Counted from the stretch's first letter, positions 44,358 to 53,645 are shown. The stretch: DNA of 64,000 nt from Mucinivorans hirudinis (GCA_000723505.1 HG934468.1:1210798-1274797), one strand, 5' to 3'. The notes: a model not told the origin generated them from the letters alone. Translations and numbers: made by a program.

Positions 44358-46739
44358 CTACAGACGTGAGCTTTCGTCGGCATTGCCTTGTGTGGCTTTT
44401 TTGACGTTCACCTTCTGCCCGCCGCGGAAGCTCCAGCGCAGGGATACGACTATGTAGCGGTCGTCCATCGTCTTGTAGACCACCTTGTTGTATAACGGGT
44501 CTATCACATTGATTATTTGCGGATTCATCCTTAGCAGACCGTCATACCTTAGGGTAAGGGTCAAATCGTCCTTCAGGAGCGACTTTGTCAGCTTCAAACC
44601 GCCGTCGTACATATCTTTCATCGAGAAATTTCCCTGAATGTAATTGGTAGCATAGCGTGCGTTAGCTTCGAGCTGGAAGCCGGCGGGTAGTGTGAATATG
44701 GTTGTGAGGCTCACCTGCGGTATGGTTGTGCGGAAAGTTCGCTTCTCGGTTGCGGAGTAGTTGAGCGTCTCGCTGCGGCTCATAACCACGCTGTTGAGCA
44801 CCACGTTCCACCACTTGGTAAGTTGCACGGGCAGGTAGAGGCTCGCTCCGAAATCGATGCGCGAATCCATATTTTGATGTTGGTAGTAGATGATTTTCGG
44901 GTCGTCCTTGTCCTGCACACCTACTTGTGCTATTGGGTCTTTCTCGTGAGTGGCAAAGAGGGTGAGCGAGTAGCGCTGGAAGAGGGTCTGAGTCAGAGTT
45001 ACGTTTGTCATGACCGATGCTTTGAGTAGCGGGTTGCCCAAAATGTAGCTGTAATCTCCCATCGGAATACGGTAGGGACGAAGTTGTGAGTATGAGGGAC
45101 GCGAAATCTTTTGATTGGCACTCAGCGAGAGCGAGTGTCCCTTTTCGGCATTCCATTGGTACATTGCCGAGAGCGATGGAAATGGATTGAAATAGCTCTT
45201 GGTGAGGTTATTACCCTGCTTGTTCGAGAGAATGTCAATCATCGTATATTCGCCGCGAATGCCCCCCTGCAACATAAATTTGCCGAGCGTGCCCGAAACC
45301 TGAGCATAGGCAGCCGTCACACCCTCGCGATAGGTGAAAACTTCCGAAAGGTCATAATCCACCCACCACTGACCGCCATAATAGTTGCGATAGAGAATAT
45401 CGTTATTTACATCCATCATGTAGTACTTAGCACCCGTTGCCATCTTCCACCCCTTGGAGAGGGGGATGTTGAAGTCGGCATTTGCGTTTATCACCTTGCC
45501 CGGTCCCTCCACCGAACTGTCGAATATGCGGTCGGGCTGAACTCCGCCCACAAAAATTGAGCGGCTATCTTCGGTGGAGTGTAAAACCTTGTTGGTGAAA
45601 TCGACATTGGCTTTGAGGGTCGCACCCTTGTTGCCTATTTTGAGGTTATAGTCGAGCGAGGCGTTGAATGTAGAACCAATATCGCCACTGTTGAATTTGA
45701 GGTTGGATTCGGTGATAACTCCGTTTTGGTTGAGAATTGTGTGCCCCACCGTCGGTTTGTTGCCCTCGTATGCGAAATATCCCACAAGTAGTCCGATACT
45801 CTGTTTGTCGGTGATTTCATATACGGCATTCAACTCTCCCCAGCCATTACTGTTGCCTGCATCTACTTTGCTCATTGCGTCTATTGTGATGTTATCCTTT
45901 TCGATGGAGGTTAGTTCGTTGTAGCTCTCCACATTGTTGTATTGCGACACACCTGCCATAGCATTGATGCTCAGCCGATTCTTACGATAAGAAAAGCTGC
46001 CGTTGGCGTTCCCGCTCTTTAAGCCGAATTCGCTCCACGCGCCGCCCGCATTCACCGAGCCGAAGTATCCGCCCGAGCGTGCACGGCGAAGGGTAACCTT
46101 AATCACCCCACCCAGAGCCGAAGCGTCATACTCCGCACCCGCCACAGGGACAACCTCTATCGAGATGACATCCTCTGCCGAGAGGCTTTTGAGGTAGTTT
46201 TCGGGGTCGGTTGTGATTAGGCGATTATTGACGTAGAGCTTCGTGCCGCCCTTGCCGTTAATGGTGATGCCGTCGCGAATCATTACCCCCGGTGCGAATG
46301 CCAACACCTCGTAACCGTTTCGTCCCTTGGCATAGCCGCTGTTCTCGACATTGACCACAAAACCATCCGCACGGCGCGTTATGGCGCTGCCCGTTACCAG
46401 AGCCGCATTCAGAGCAACGGCATCCTCCCTTAGGGTGATTTCGGAAAGGAGAATATCCGCATTTTCGATTTTTATGGATTCATAAGCAGGTTTATACCCC
46501 ACAAATGCCGCTTCGAGTAGGTAGTCGCCCTTGGGGGCTTTCAACTCGAAGAGTCCGCTCTCGGCAGAAACGGCAGCAGTAACAATGGTGCTGTCGCTGA
46601 TGTTTTTCAGTGAGATGGTGGCAAATGCCACCGGCACGCCCTGCTCGTCCTTGACGCTCCCCTTGACGGCTTGTCTCTGTGTGGGCTGTGCCGTTGCTGA
46701 CAGTGTCAGACAAATCAGAAGTAAAAATAGGTTTTTCAT
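44358..46739 (-). CDS. TonB-dependent-receptor-like outer-membrane protein
   Basis: The 793-residue protein has a signal peptide (MKNLFLLLICLTLSATAQ), a carboxypeptidase-regulatory-like domain (about 25-105; VKGSVKDEQGVPVAFATISL), a plug-like region (about 115-210; GFVVNVENSGYAKGRNGYEVLAFAPGV, YVNNRLITTDPENYLKSLSAEDVISIEV) and a large beta-barrel of the OMP_b-brl_3 type to the end. It lacks a SusD partner and ends in KATQGNADESSRL rather than an aromatic residue. Substrate unknown; the neighbours suggest glycan or peptide products. It has a consensus promoter. Confidence 0.88.
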   Translation of the reverse strand: MKNLFLLLICLTLSATAQPTQRQAVKGSVKDEQGVPVAFATISLKNISDSTIVTAAVSAESGLFELKAPKGDYLLEAAFVGYKPAYESIKIENADILLSEITLREDAVALNAALVTGSAITRRADGFVVNVENSGYAKGRNGYEVLAFAPGVMIRDGITINGKGGTKLYVNNRLITTDPENYLKSLSAEDVISIEVVPVAGAEYDASALGGVIKVTLRRARSGGYFGSVNAGGAWSEFGLKSGNANGSFSYRKNRLSINAMAGVSQYNNVESYNELTSIEKDNITIDAMSKVDAGNSNGWGELNAVYEITDKQSIGLLVGYFAYEGNKPTVGHTILNQNGVITESNLKFNSGDIGSTFNASLDYNLKIGNKGATLKANVDFTNKVLHSTEDSRSIFVGGVQPDRIFDSSVEGPGKVINANADFNIPLSKGWKMATGAKYYMMDVNNDILYRNYYGGQWWVDYDLSEVFTYREGVTAAYAQVSGTLGKFMLQGGIRGEYTMIDILSNKQGNNLTKSYFNPFPSLSAMYQWNAEKGHSLSLSANQKISRPSYSQLRPYRIPMGDYSYILGNPLLKASVMTNVTLTQTLFQRYSLTLFATHEKDPIAQVGVQDKDDPKIIYYQHQNMDSRIDFGASLYLPVQLTKWWNVVLNSVVMSRSETLNYSATEKRTFRTTIPQVSLTTIFTLPAGFQLEANARYATNYIQGNFSMKDMYDGGLKLTKSLLKDDLTLTLRYDGLLRMNPQIINVIDPLYNKVVYKTMDDRYIVVSLRWSFRGGQKVNVKKATQGNADESSRL

Positions 46740-46865
46740 AAAATATTTGTTTTTTTTCTCTCTTTGTGAATCAATGACGCTTTCAAATCCCTTTCCAGAT
46801 TATCAACGTAACGCATAAGTCGCAAAAAAGCTGCACGCCGTATGTACTAGTAAAGTAATACACCG

Positions 46866-46896
46866 CAAAGGTATGACAAAAAAATTAATCTCCAAA
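46866..46896 (-). promoter_or_regulatory. promoter of the TonB-family gene
   Basis: On the minus strand TTTG (46896-46893), a 19-bp spacer and TACCTTTG (46873-46866) match the consensus. The leader would be about 120 nt. Confidence 0.7.
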
Positions 46897-46937
46897 CTAT
46901 TTTGCAAAAAAATATATAAATCCTCCGAATTTATATT

Positions 46938-46997
46938 TATATTTGCATAACAATAAGAACTCAAGCGGGCTTGATTTCGCTCGATTTGCATTAATTT
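46938..46997 (+). promoter_or_regulatory. promoter/leader of the threonine dehydrogenase gene with repeated motif
   Basis: TATATTTG (46938-46945) is a -7 candidate. A 24-nt motif ATTTCGCTCGATTTGCATTA + ATTT (46974-46997) in the leader is identical to 41743-41766 before cysH; 20 nt of it also occur at 22672. In both leaders it lies about 30 nt after TATATTTG and close to the start codon. Confidence 0.5.
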
Positions 46998-47022
46998 TTA
47001 CTGTGAAAAACCTCAAAAAACA

Positions 47023-47958
47023 ATGAAAAAGATACTAATTGTTGGTGCCGGCGGACAAATCGGCACGGAACTCAAAATCGAACTCAGAAAACTTTACGGC
47101 GAATCGAACGTCATAGCCGCCGACTTACAATCAGACCGCAATGACGACTACTCGGTGCAGTTGGATGCTATGGATGCAAGCGCACTGAGTCTGATTGTCA
47201 ATAAGTTCAAAATAGATGCAATATACAACCTCGTAGCTCTACTTTCGGCACGCGGCGAGAAAGACCCGGCTTTGGCTTGGAAAATAAATATGGGCGCACT
47301 GCTCAACGCGCTGGAGGTGGCGCGTCAATATGACTGCAAAGTGTTCACTCCGAGCTCTATCGGTGCTTTCGGACCGGATGCGCCAAAGGACAAAACTCCG
47401 CAAGATACCGTGATGCACCCAACCACCGTTTATGGCATATGCAAGGTTACGGGTGAGTTGATGGGTAACTACTACTGGGAACGCTTCGGAGTGGATGCGC
47501 GCTCGGTGCGATTCCCCGGTCTGATTTCAAACTCCTCTCTGCCGGGTGGCGGAACGACAGACTATGCCGTAGATTGCTTTTACTCAGCTGTTAAGGGCGA
47601 AAAATTCATCTGCCCCATCCCGCGCGACCGCTATATGGATATGATGTATATGCCCGATGCCATTGATGCACTGCACGACTTGATGGTAGCACCTCCGCGT
47701 CCACTTATTCACCGCAATGGTTATAACGTTACGGCTATGAGTTTTTGTCCCGAAGAGCTGTTTGAGGCTATCAAAAAACGTATCCCAACATTTGAATGGG
47801 AATACGACATCGACCCGATGAAAGACAAAATCTCGGACAGTTGGCCTAACTCATTGGATGACACCTGCGCTCGCCAAGAGTGGGGCTGGAACCCGAAATG
47901 GGATAGAGATGCGATGATTGATGATATGATTAAAGTGTTGTCGGCAAAACTATTGTAA
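47023..47958 (+). CDS. L-threonine 3-dehydrogenase, SDR type (NAD-dependent epimerase family)
   Basis: The 311-residue protein has the Rossmann start ILIVGAGGQIGTEL, the YxxxK catalytic pair in TTVYGICKVTGE, and motifs of the short-chain-type threonine dehydrogenase: FPGLIS...PGGGTTDYAVDCFYSAVKG and MDMMYMPDAIDAL. It would oxidise L-threonine to 2-amino-3-ketobutyrate in the cytoplasm. The specific substrate is inferred from these motifs; a general sugar epimerase is less likely. A hairpin repeat terminator lies just after the stop. Confidence 0.85.
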   Translation: MKKILIVGAGGQIGTELKIELRKLYGESNVIAADLQSDRNDDYSVQLDAMDASALSLIVNKFKIDAIYNLVALLSARGEKDPALAWKINMGALLNALEVARQYDCKVFTPSSIGAFGPDAPKDKTPQDTVMHPTTVYGICKVTGELMGNYYWERFGVDARSVRFPGLISNSSLPGGGTTDYAVDCFYSAVKGEKFICPIPRDRYMDMMYMPDAIDALHDLMVAPPRPLIHRNGYNVTAMSFCPEELFEAIKKRIPTFEWEYDIDPMKDKISDSWPNSLDDTCARQEWGWNPKWDRDAMIDDMIKVLSAKLL

Positions 47959-47974
47959 AATCAAGGGGACTAAG

Positions 47975-48026
47975 GGGGGCTTCTAAAAATTAACCGCTGG
48001 TTGTTTTGAAACTTTTAGAAGCCCCC
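47975..48026. terminator. hairpin repeat (copy B) acting as bidirectional terminator
   Basis: GGGGGCTTCTAAAA (47975-47988) and TTTTAGAAGCCCCC (48013-48026) are perfect 14-bp arms around a 24-nt loop, between two convergent genes. It is the most symmetric member of the family also seen at 862, 21701 and 56082. Confidence 0.75.
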
Positions 48027-48038
48027 TTAAGCCGATTC

Positions 48039-48704
48039 TTAGCGTTTCTTGATGTTGATGCTCTCACCCATCCATACGCCGTCCGTGAGAGTGTTGTTCT
48101 TTTCACCCCACTTACCGGTGAACTTTTTGAGGTCGGGTGTGAAGTCGAACTCGAAGCGCCCCTTGTCCACACGTCCCCACTCGCCCGCAACGCGGTTCGA
48201 GGAGTTAATGATGCCCGAAATCTGACCACCGCTGCCATAACTACCCGTCACCTTGTTGGTATTGAAGTCGATGGACAGTTTCATCAAGCCGTAGTCCGTG
48301 TTGTACTCAATGTCGTAGACTCCGTTGCGCTCAACGGCGCTCTGCACCTCGTCGCCCGTGACGTGTTCCACCGAGAGGGAGTTACCCTTCCAGACACCGC
48401 TTGTGAGGGTATTACCGACACCAAACTTTCCCGTGAACTGCTTGAAATCATTGCTAAAGTCAAGCTCCAGCATACCCTGCTCCTTCTGAACCCACGCTCC
48501 CGTAATACGGTTATTGCCATCTATTGTGCCCAGTATTTTGCCGTCTCCGCCATAAAACCCCGTAACCTGACGCGTCTCGAGGTTGATGGCAAGTGTCATC
48601 TTACCATAATTCGTATCATAGGTTGCCTGCACGAGCCCGCCCGGTTTCTGAGCCATAACCGCCGCCGTTGCAATAGCAAAAATAAGGGTAAATAGATTTC
48701 TCAT
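48039..48704 (-). CDS. secreted protein with two homologous beta-rich repeats
   Basis: I do not recognise this family. The 221-residue protein starts with a signal peptide (MRNLFTLIFAIATAAVMAQ) and consists of two internal copies of about 95 residues (about 22-115 and 122-215): VQATYDTNYGKMTLAINLET versus YDIEYNTDYGLMKLSIDFNT, then VTGFYGGDGKILGTIDGNNRITGAW versus VTGSYGSGGQISGIINSSNRVAGEW-type stretches, then FTGKFG/FTGKWG. The pattern suggests a two-lobed beta barrel or sandwich outside the cytoplasm. A -7-like TAACTTTG lies at 48754-48747 on the minus strand. Confidence 0.75.
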   Translation of the reverse strand: MRNLFTLIFAIATAAVMAQKPGGLVQATYDTNYGKMTLAINLETRQVTGFYGGDGKILGTIDGNNRITGAWVQKEQGMLELDFSNDFKQFTGKFGVGNTLTSGVWKGNSLSVEHVTGDEVQSAVERNGVYDIEYNTDYGLMKLSIDFNTNKVTGSYGSGGQISGIINSSNRVAGEWGRVDKGRFEFDFTPDLKKFTGKWGEKNNTLTDGVWMGESINIKKR

Positions 48705-48876
48705 TGTCTTTGGTTTTTATATTGTTAGAGAATTATCGTCCTGCCCAAAGTTAATATAAAAATTACATATTTACAAATTTTACGACTCAAATTATTGAGC
48801 AATACATTTTGGTGTTAATTTGCACGCGTATTAACTCGGCACAGACAAAAAGCTTGTTAGAGCATCACCACTTGCA

Positions 48877-48916
48877 AAAAATCTCATCGTGAATGACCCC
48901 GCGATGAGATTTTTTT
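48877..48916 (+). terminator. terminator-like hairpin in the GH92 leader
   Basis: AAAAATCTCATCG (48877-48889) pairs with CGATGAGATTTTT (48902-48914), followed by T residues. It points in the plus direction yet lies upstream of the GH92 gene and downstream of no plus-strand gene, so it may be an attenuator or end a small RNA. Confidence 0.65.
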
Positions 48917-48974
48917 GTGGATACTCCGTAATTTTATTAAATTTGCTTTCTGTATAAACGATTATATCAAAATT

Positions 48975-51212
48975 ATGATGAAAAAGAATCTTCTATCAGC
49001 CTTAATCTTCTTAGTATTGACCACTACGGCAAATGGGCAGGGCAATTCACGGTTTGTAAATCCCTTTATCGGGACAAGTAACTTCGGCACGACTCAGCCC
49101 GGAGCGGTCGTACCTCAGGGTATGGTCTCGATGTCGCCCTTCAACACAATCCCGCACGCGGAACACAAAGTACACACAGATGGCTGGTGCTCAACGCCAT
49201 ACACTTGGGATAATAAGTGGACTATCGGCTTCACGCAAGTAAACCTGAGTGGGGTTGGTTGTCCCGATTACGGCTCGCTGCTGTTGATGCCCACGGTCGG
49301 TTCGTTGGAGGTTGATTTTCAGAAATATGCCGTACCCATTACAAATCAGACGGCACAAGCGGGTTATTACAGTTGCAACTTGGCGGATGTACATTGCGAA
49401 ATGACAGCCACAAAGCGAACAACACTAAGCAGATACACATTCACCCAGGGGCAATCAAACATACTCTTTAACATCGGGCAGGGACTCACCACCGAGAGCG
49501 GATGTTATGCAAAGATAGTCTCAAACTCCGAGATTGAGGGCTTCAAGATTATGGGAGACTTCTGTTATGGTGAGCCTCAATCGGTGATACCCATCTATTT
49601 TGTGGTGCGCACCTCTAAGCCGTCACTCAAGGTGCGTTATTGGAAAAAGGCTAAGGTGCAACCCGGTGCCGTGAAGGATTGGAGCGCATACAGCGGCACT
49701 TATAAAGTTTACGAAAAATTTGACCGCCCAATTGCCGGAGATGATATCGGTGTGGCTTTTACGTTCAACACCTCAGAAAATGAGAAAATAGAGGTTGCCG
49801 TAGGAGTTTCGTTTGTAAGTATTGAGAATGCGCGCGAAAACCTCAAAGCAGAGACAGCCCCCTTTGAAAAAATCTATGCGGATGCGGTTGCCTCTTGGGA
49901 CAAGGTACTTTCGGTGGTGGATCTACAGGGCGGAACAGAAGACCAGAAGGTACAGTTCTACACCGCTCTATATCATAACTGGATACACCCCAACGTGTTG
50001 AGCGACACAAACGGCGAATATCCCGCAATGGGAAGTGGGCGAACAATCAAGGGCACGGGCGAGAAGCTGACAATGTTCTCGGGCTGGGATGTCTACCGCA
50101 TTTCGCCATTTTTCTCCTCGTTCTTCTATCCCGCACGGCAGAATGCTATGGTGAAATCGATGATGGAGATGTATCGCCAAAATGGCTCTCTACCACGATT
50201 CGAGATTGGTGGGCAGGAGTTTAACGTTATGGAAGGCGACGCCGCACTACCCTACCTCACCGGATGTTATCTCCTTGGGATGACCAAAGGAGTTGATACG
50301 GAAGAACTTTACCAAGCAATGCTAAAAAATGCTTTGGGTGAAACTTACGTGCGCGGGCGACAAGATTTTTATGACAATAACTACTATATTCCACTGAAAA
50401 AAGAGTATGATAATTCGGTGTCGCAGGCGCTGGAGTACTATATCGCCGATTGGTCTTTGGCGCAATTTGCGCTTAAAATCGGGCGCAAGGATGACCACGA
50501 AATGTTGATGCGTAGGGCGATGGGCTACAAAAAATATTTCGACCCCGCGTATGCTCTGCTCAGACCTGTTTTAGAGAACGGTGAGTTTATGCCTGACTTT
50601 AATCCTCTTGAGGGAGAAAATTTTGCTCCCGCTAACGGTTTCCACGAGGGCACGTCTTGGAATTACAGTTTTGCCATTCCATACGACATTAAGGGATTGA
50701 TAAAGGAGTTTGGCAGCGAGCGACGATTTGTCGATTCGTTGAACGTATGCTTCGAGAAGGGCTATTTCGATATGGGTAATGAGCCCGATATGGGTTATCC
50801 GTTTATATTCAATTATGTGAAGGGAAACGAGTGGAGGACGCAATATTGGGTAAACGAGTGCCTTACAAAAGAGTTTGGCAACAAACCGGGCGGACTGCCG
50901 GGCAATGACGATGCCGGAACAATGTCGGCGTGGCAAAATTTTGCGATGATGGGTATCTATCCGCCCTGCCCCTCGAAGCCCGAATATACCTTTTCGACAC
51001 CGGTTTTCGACAAGGTAACAATCAACCTAGACCCCACATACTACACCAACAAAACTTTGACCATTGAGGCGATAAATCGCAGCAAAAAAAATATCTACAT
51101 AGAAAAAATAGAAGTTGGCGGCAAACGATACAACAGTTTCTTCATCTCGGCTTCTGATTTGATGAACGCCGGTGTGGTAAAGATCTACTGCACGGACAAA
51201 CCGCGCAGATAA
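48975..51212 (+). CDS. GH92 family alpha-1,2-mannosidase, secreted
   Basis: Starting at MMKKNLLSALIFLVLTTTANGQ (48975) gives 745 residues with a signal peptide; the longer frame to 48915 adds an unlikely N-terminus. GH92 enzymes are calcium-dependent exo-alpha-mannosidases. Motifs include FVNPFIGTSNFGTTQPGAVVP, GWCSTPYTWDNK, the catalytic-domain FSGWDVYR, FHEGTSWNYSFAIPYDIKGL, and KPGGLPGNDDAGTMSAW near the end. It would trim mannose from N-glycans in the periplasm or at the surface. The linkage specificity cannot be read from sequence alone. It pairs functionally with the PNGase F-like gene. Confidence 0.93.
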   Translation: MMKKNLLSALIFLVLTTTANGQGNSRFVNPFIGTSNFGTTQPGAVVPQGMVSMSPFNTIPHAEHKVHTDGWCSTPYTWDNKWTIGFTQVNLSGVGCPDYGSLLLMPTVGSLEVDFQKYAVPITNQTAQAGYYSCNLADVHCEMTATKRTTLSRYTFTQGQSNILFNIGQGLTTESGCYAKIVSNSEIEGFKIMGDFCYGEPQSVIPIYFVVRTSKPSLKVRYWKKAKVQPGAVKDWSAYSGTYKVYEKFDRPIAGDDIGVAFTFNTSENEKIEVAVGVSFVSIENARENLKAETAPFEKIYADAVASWDKVLSVVDLQGGTEDQKVQFYTALYHNWIHPNVLSDTNGEYPAMGSGRTIKGTGEKLTMFSGWDVYRISPFFSSFFYPARQNAMVKSMMEMYRQNGSLPRFEIGGQEFNVMEGDAALPYLTGCYLLGMTKGVDTEELYQAMLKNALGETYVRGRQDFYDNNYYIPLKKEYDNSVSQALEYYIADWSLAQFALKIGRKDDHEMLMRRAMGYKKYFDPAYALLRPVLENGEFMPDFNPLEGENFAPANGFHEGTSWNYSFAIPYDIKGLIKEFGSERRFVDSLNVCFEKGYFDMGNEPDMGYPFIFNYVKGNEWRTQYWVNECLTKEFGNKPGGLPGNDDAGTMSAWQNFAMMGIYPPCPSKPEYTFSTPVFDKVTINLDPTYYTNKTLTIEAINRSKKNIYIEKIEVGGKRYNSFFISASDLMNAGVVKIYCTDKPRR

Positions 51213-51237
51213 TTATGGGGGCTTTTCTCAACAGAGG

Positions 51238-52779
51238 TCACTTCCAGAGCCACCCCTCGCGGTCGAGATTGCGGTAAGAGATAGCCTCGGCAACGTGATT
51301 TTCGGCGATGTTGTCGGCGGCGGCTAAGTCGGCTATGGTGCGGGCTACCTTCAAAATTTTGTCGTAAGCCCGCGCCGAAAGCCCCATTCGGCTCATTGCC
51401 GTCTTCAGCAGGTGGAGTGTCGCTGAATCTAAACGGCAGTGATTTTCAAGCTCATCAGGTGTCATCATAGAGTTCGAGAAGGTGGAGTTCTCCGCCCCAA
51501 ATCGTGCCGTCTGAAGCTCTCGTGCAGCAATGACCCGTGCACGCACATCGGCGCTGGTCTCACCCGAACGTTTTGCCGCCATCGAATCTATGGCAACAGG
51601 CTGAACCTCAATATGAATGTCGATTCTATCCAAGAGTGGTCCCGATATTTTACCCATATAGCGCATAATCTGAGCAGCGGAGCAGGTACACTCCTTGTCG
51701 GGGTGAGTCGAGTAGCCGCACGGGCAGGGATTCATCGCTGCAATAAGCATAAAATTGGCGGGGTAATCGACCTTGTAACGCGAACGTGCAATAGTGATTT
51801 GACGCTCCTCCAACGGCTGGCGCATAACTTCTAAGACGTGACGGTTAAATTCCGGAAGTTCATCAAGGAAGAGTATACCATTGTGTGCCAACGATATTTC
51901 GCCCGGCATTGGCGAAGAACCCCCACCAACGAGGGCAACATCCGAGATGATGTGGTGAGGAGCACGAAAAGGACGTGCCGTGAGTAGTCCGCCCTGTGTG
52001 CCGATTTTTCCGGCAACAGAGTGAATCTTGGTGGCTTCGAGTGCCTCGGCAAGAGTCATCGGCGGCATAATAGTAGGCATTCGCTTGGCTAACATACTCT
52101 TACCCGAACCGGGAGACCCAATCATAAGCACGTTATGCCCACCGGCGGCGGCAATCTCCAAGGCGCGCTTGACGCTTGCCTGACCCTTGACATCTATAAA
52201 ATCAAAATCGAAATTTTCGAGATTGGCATAATACTCCTCACGCGTGTTCACAACGGTCGGCTCAATAGCCGACTCCTCATTGAGAATCTCAATTACATCC
52301 CTGATATTCTCCACTCCGTAAACTTTAAGTTTATGAACCACGGCTGCTTCACGCGCATTAGCCCTAGGCAGAATCACCCCCTCGAAACCATCTTTGAGTG
52401 CGGCAACGGCGATAGGTAGCGCACCCTTTATTGGCGAAATCGAGCCATCCAAGGATAATTCACCAAGGATAATATACTTACCGATGTTGTCAGCCTTGAT
52501 TTGTGACGAGGCGGCAAGGATGCCCACAGCAATGGGGAGGTCATAGTGAGAGCCCTCTTTGCGAAGGTCGGCAGGGGCGAGGTTCACCACAATTTTGCGA
52601 CCCGGCATCCGTAGCCCGTTGTTGTCGAAGGCGGAGATTATTCGTTGTTGGCTCTCTTTTACAGCTTGCTCGGGCAGCCCCACAATGTAGGTATTGACAC
52701 CTACCGAGCAGTTTACCTCAACGGTAATCGTGCGTGCGTCTATGCCTGATACTGTGCTGCAAAAGGTCTTTACAAACAT
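51238..52779 (-). CDS. YifB/ComM-type Mg-chelatase-like AAA+ ATPase
   Basis: The 513-residue protein has an N-terminal Lon-protease-like ChlI domain (about 20-150), an AAA+ core with Walker A GSPGSGKS (221-228) and Walker B-type ILFLDELPEF, a CPCGYSTHPDKECTC zinc-like insert, and the C-terminal Mg_chelatase_C domain. ComM relatives are helicases that promote branch migration during natural transformation, so a DNA-recombination role is likely. It is the last gene of the minus-strand operon that begins with porX. Confidence 0.93.
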   Translation of the reverse strand: MFVKTFCSTVSGIDARTITVEVNCSVGVNTYIVGLPEQAVKESQQRIISAFDNNGLRMPGRKIVVNLAPADLRKEGSHYDLPIAVGILAASSQIKADNIGKYIILGELSLDGSISPIKGALPIAVAALKDGFEGVILPRANAREAAVVHKLKVYGVENIRDVIEILNEESAIEPTVVNTREEYYANLENFDFDFIDVKGQASVKRALEIAAAGGHNVLMIGSPGSGKSMLAKRMPTIMPPMTLAEALEATKIHSVAGKIGTQGGLLTARPFRAPHHIISDVALVGGGSSPMPGEISLAHNGILFLDELPEFNRHVLEVMRQPLEERQITIARSRYKVDYPANFMLIAAMNPCPCGYSTHPDKECTCSAAQIMRYMGKISGPLLDRIDIHIEVQPVAIDSMAAKRSGETSADVRARVIAARELQTARFGAENSTFSNSMMTPDELENHCRLDSATLHLLKTAMSRMGLSARAYDKILKVARTIADLAAADNIAENHVAEAISYRNLDREGWLWK

Positions 52780-52827
52780 ATTTGTGGTGATAAGTTTTAG
52801 TGGTAGTGATGAGTGTGCTCAGAGGTG

Positions 52828-53208
52828 TTACTTTTTCAACCAACTGCTCAGATGCTTGTTCATCACGCTATCAACCTTCCGCTCGTCAACTTTCATTTCG
52901 CGCGCAATCTTGCTCCAATCGGTGGGTTTGGTGCGGTTGGATTTTACGAGCACGGTGCTATAAGACTCCTTGGCAACGTGAGCAAGCATCAATGCCATCG
53001 CAACATTACCCCACGAGGAGCCGAACTCTGCATAGATATCATTGAGATTGACATAACTAATATCGTAATTTTGCCGCAACTCATACTTCAACATTGACAA
53101 ATCGCTGCGGGCAAAATCATTGACCCGCGCCACGAAGTCTGCGTATTTATTCTGCGCAAAACCATTGAGCGACAACAGTATAGTTGCCAATAACAGCACC
53201 CTTTTCAT
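52828..53208 (-). CDS. secreted hypothetical protein
   Basis: The 126-residue protein has a signal peptide (MKRVLLLATILLSLNGFAQ) and a helical body of about 105 residues (FVARVNDFARSDLSMLKYELRQNYDISYVNLNDIYAEFGSSWGNVAMALMLAHVAK as described in two helical parts) with a Lys-rich end (WLKK). It resembles Bacteroidota proteins without assigned function. Its start overlaps the tsaE stop by 4 bp, so it is translationally coupled to tsaE. Confidence 0.75.
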   Translation of the reverse strand: MKRVLLLATILLSLNGFAQNKYADFVARVNDFARSDLSMLKYELRQNYDISYVNLNDIYAEFGSSWGNVAMALMLAHVAKESYSTVLVKSNRTKPTDWSKIAREMKVDERKVDSVMNKHLSSWLKK

Positions 53209-53621
53209 CTCATTTTCACGATGCGTGTATACTCATCAACAACCTCTATTCCAAGGCGGAGTGTGTGCTCGGGAAGAAGCTCCTCAACCATCTCTGGCCA
53301 CTCAACCAAACAGAGGTCATTGCTGTAAAAATAGTCGTGATAACCAAAATCATAGACCTCTTCGAGCTTTTTTATGCGATAAAAATCGAAGTGATAAATC
53401 GGGCGCTTCTCATCACTGTTATAGACATTGACAATGGCAAAAGAGGGGCTGCAAACCCGCTCTCCAACGCCCAATTGGTGGCAAATCTCACTTATGAGGG
53501 TCGTTTTACCCGCCCCCATCTCGCCGTAGAATGCCACGACTTTATGCTCTTTGATATGCTTAATCAACTTCTCGACTGCCTCTTCCAGTGCCGAAAGTGA
53601 CTTGATGGTAATCGCTTCCAT
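53205..53621 (-). CDS. tsaE: tRNA threonylcarbamoyladenosine biosynthesis ATPase TsaE
   Basis: TsaE works with TsaD and TsaB to make t6A37 on ANN-decoding tRNAs. The 138-residue protein has Walker A GEMGAGKT (33-40), the SPSFAIVNVY segment and YHFDFYRIKKLEEVYDFGYHDYF, plus CLVEWPE, all diagnostic. It starts 24 bp after porX and overlaps the next gene by 4 bp. Confidence 0.95.
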   Translation of the reverse strand: MEAITIKSLSALEEAVEKLIKHIKEHKVVAFYGEMGAGKTTLISEICHQLGVGERVCSPSFAIVNVYNSDEKRPIYHFDFYRIKKLEEVYDFGYHDYFYSNDLCLVEWPEMVEELLPEHTLRLGIEVVDEYTRIVKMR

Positions 53622-53645
53622 ATGTTTGCGGGGGGAGGGGATTTG

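Noticed and set aside
44248-44457. Plus-strand frame after the second 22-bp repeat
   Set aside because: It overlaps the 3' end of the TonB-family gene and has no protein-like pattern.
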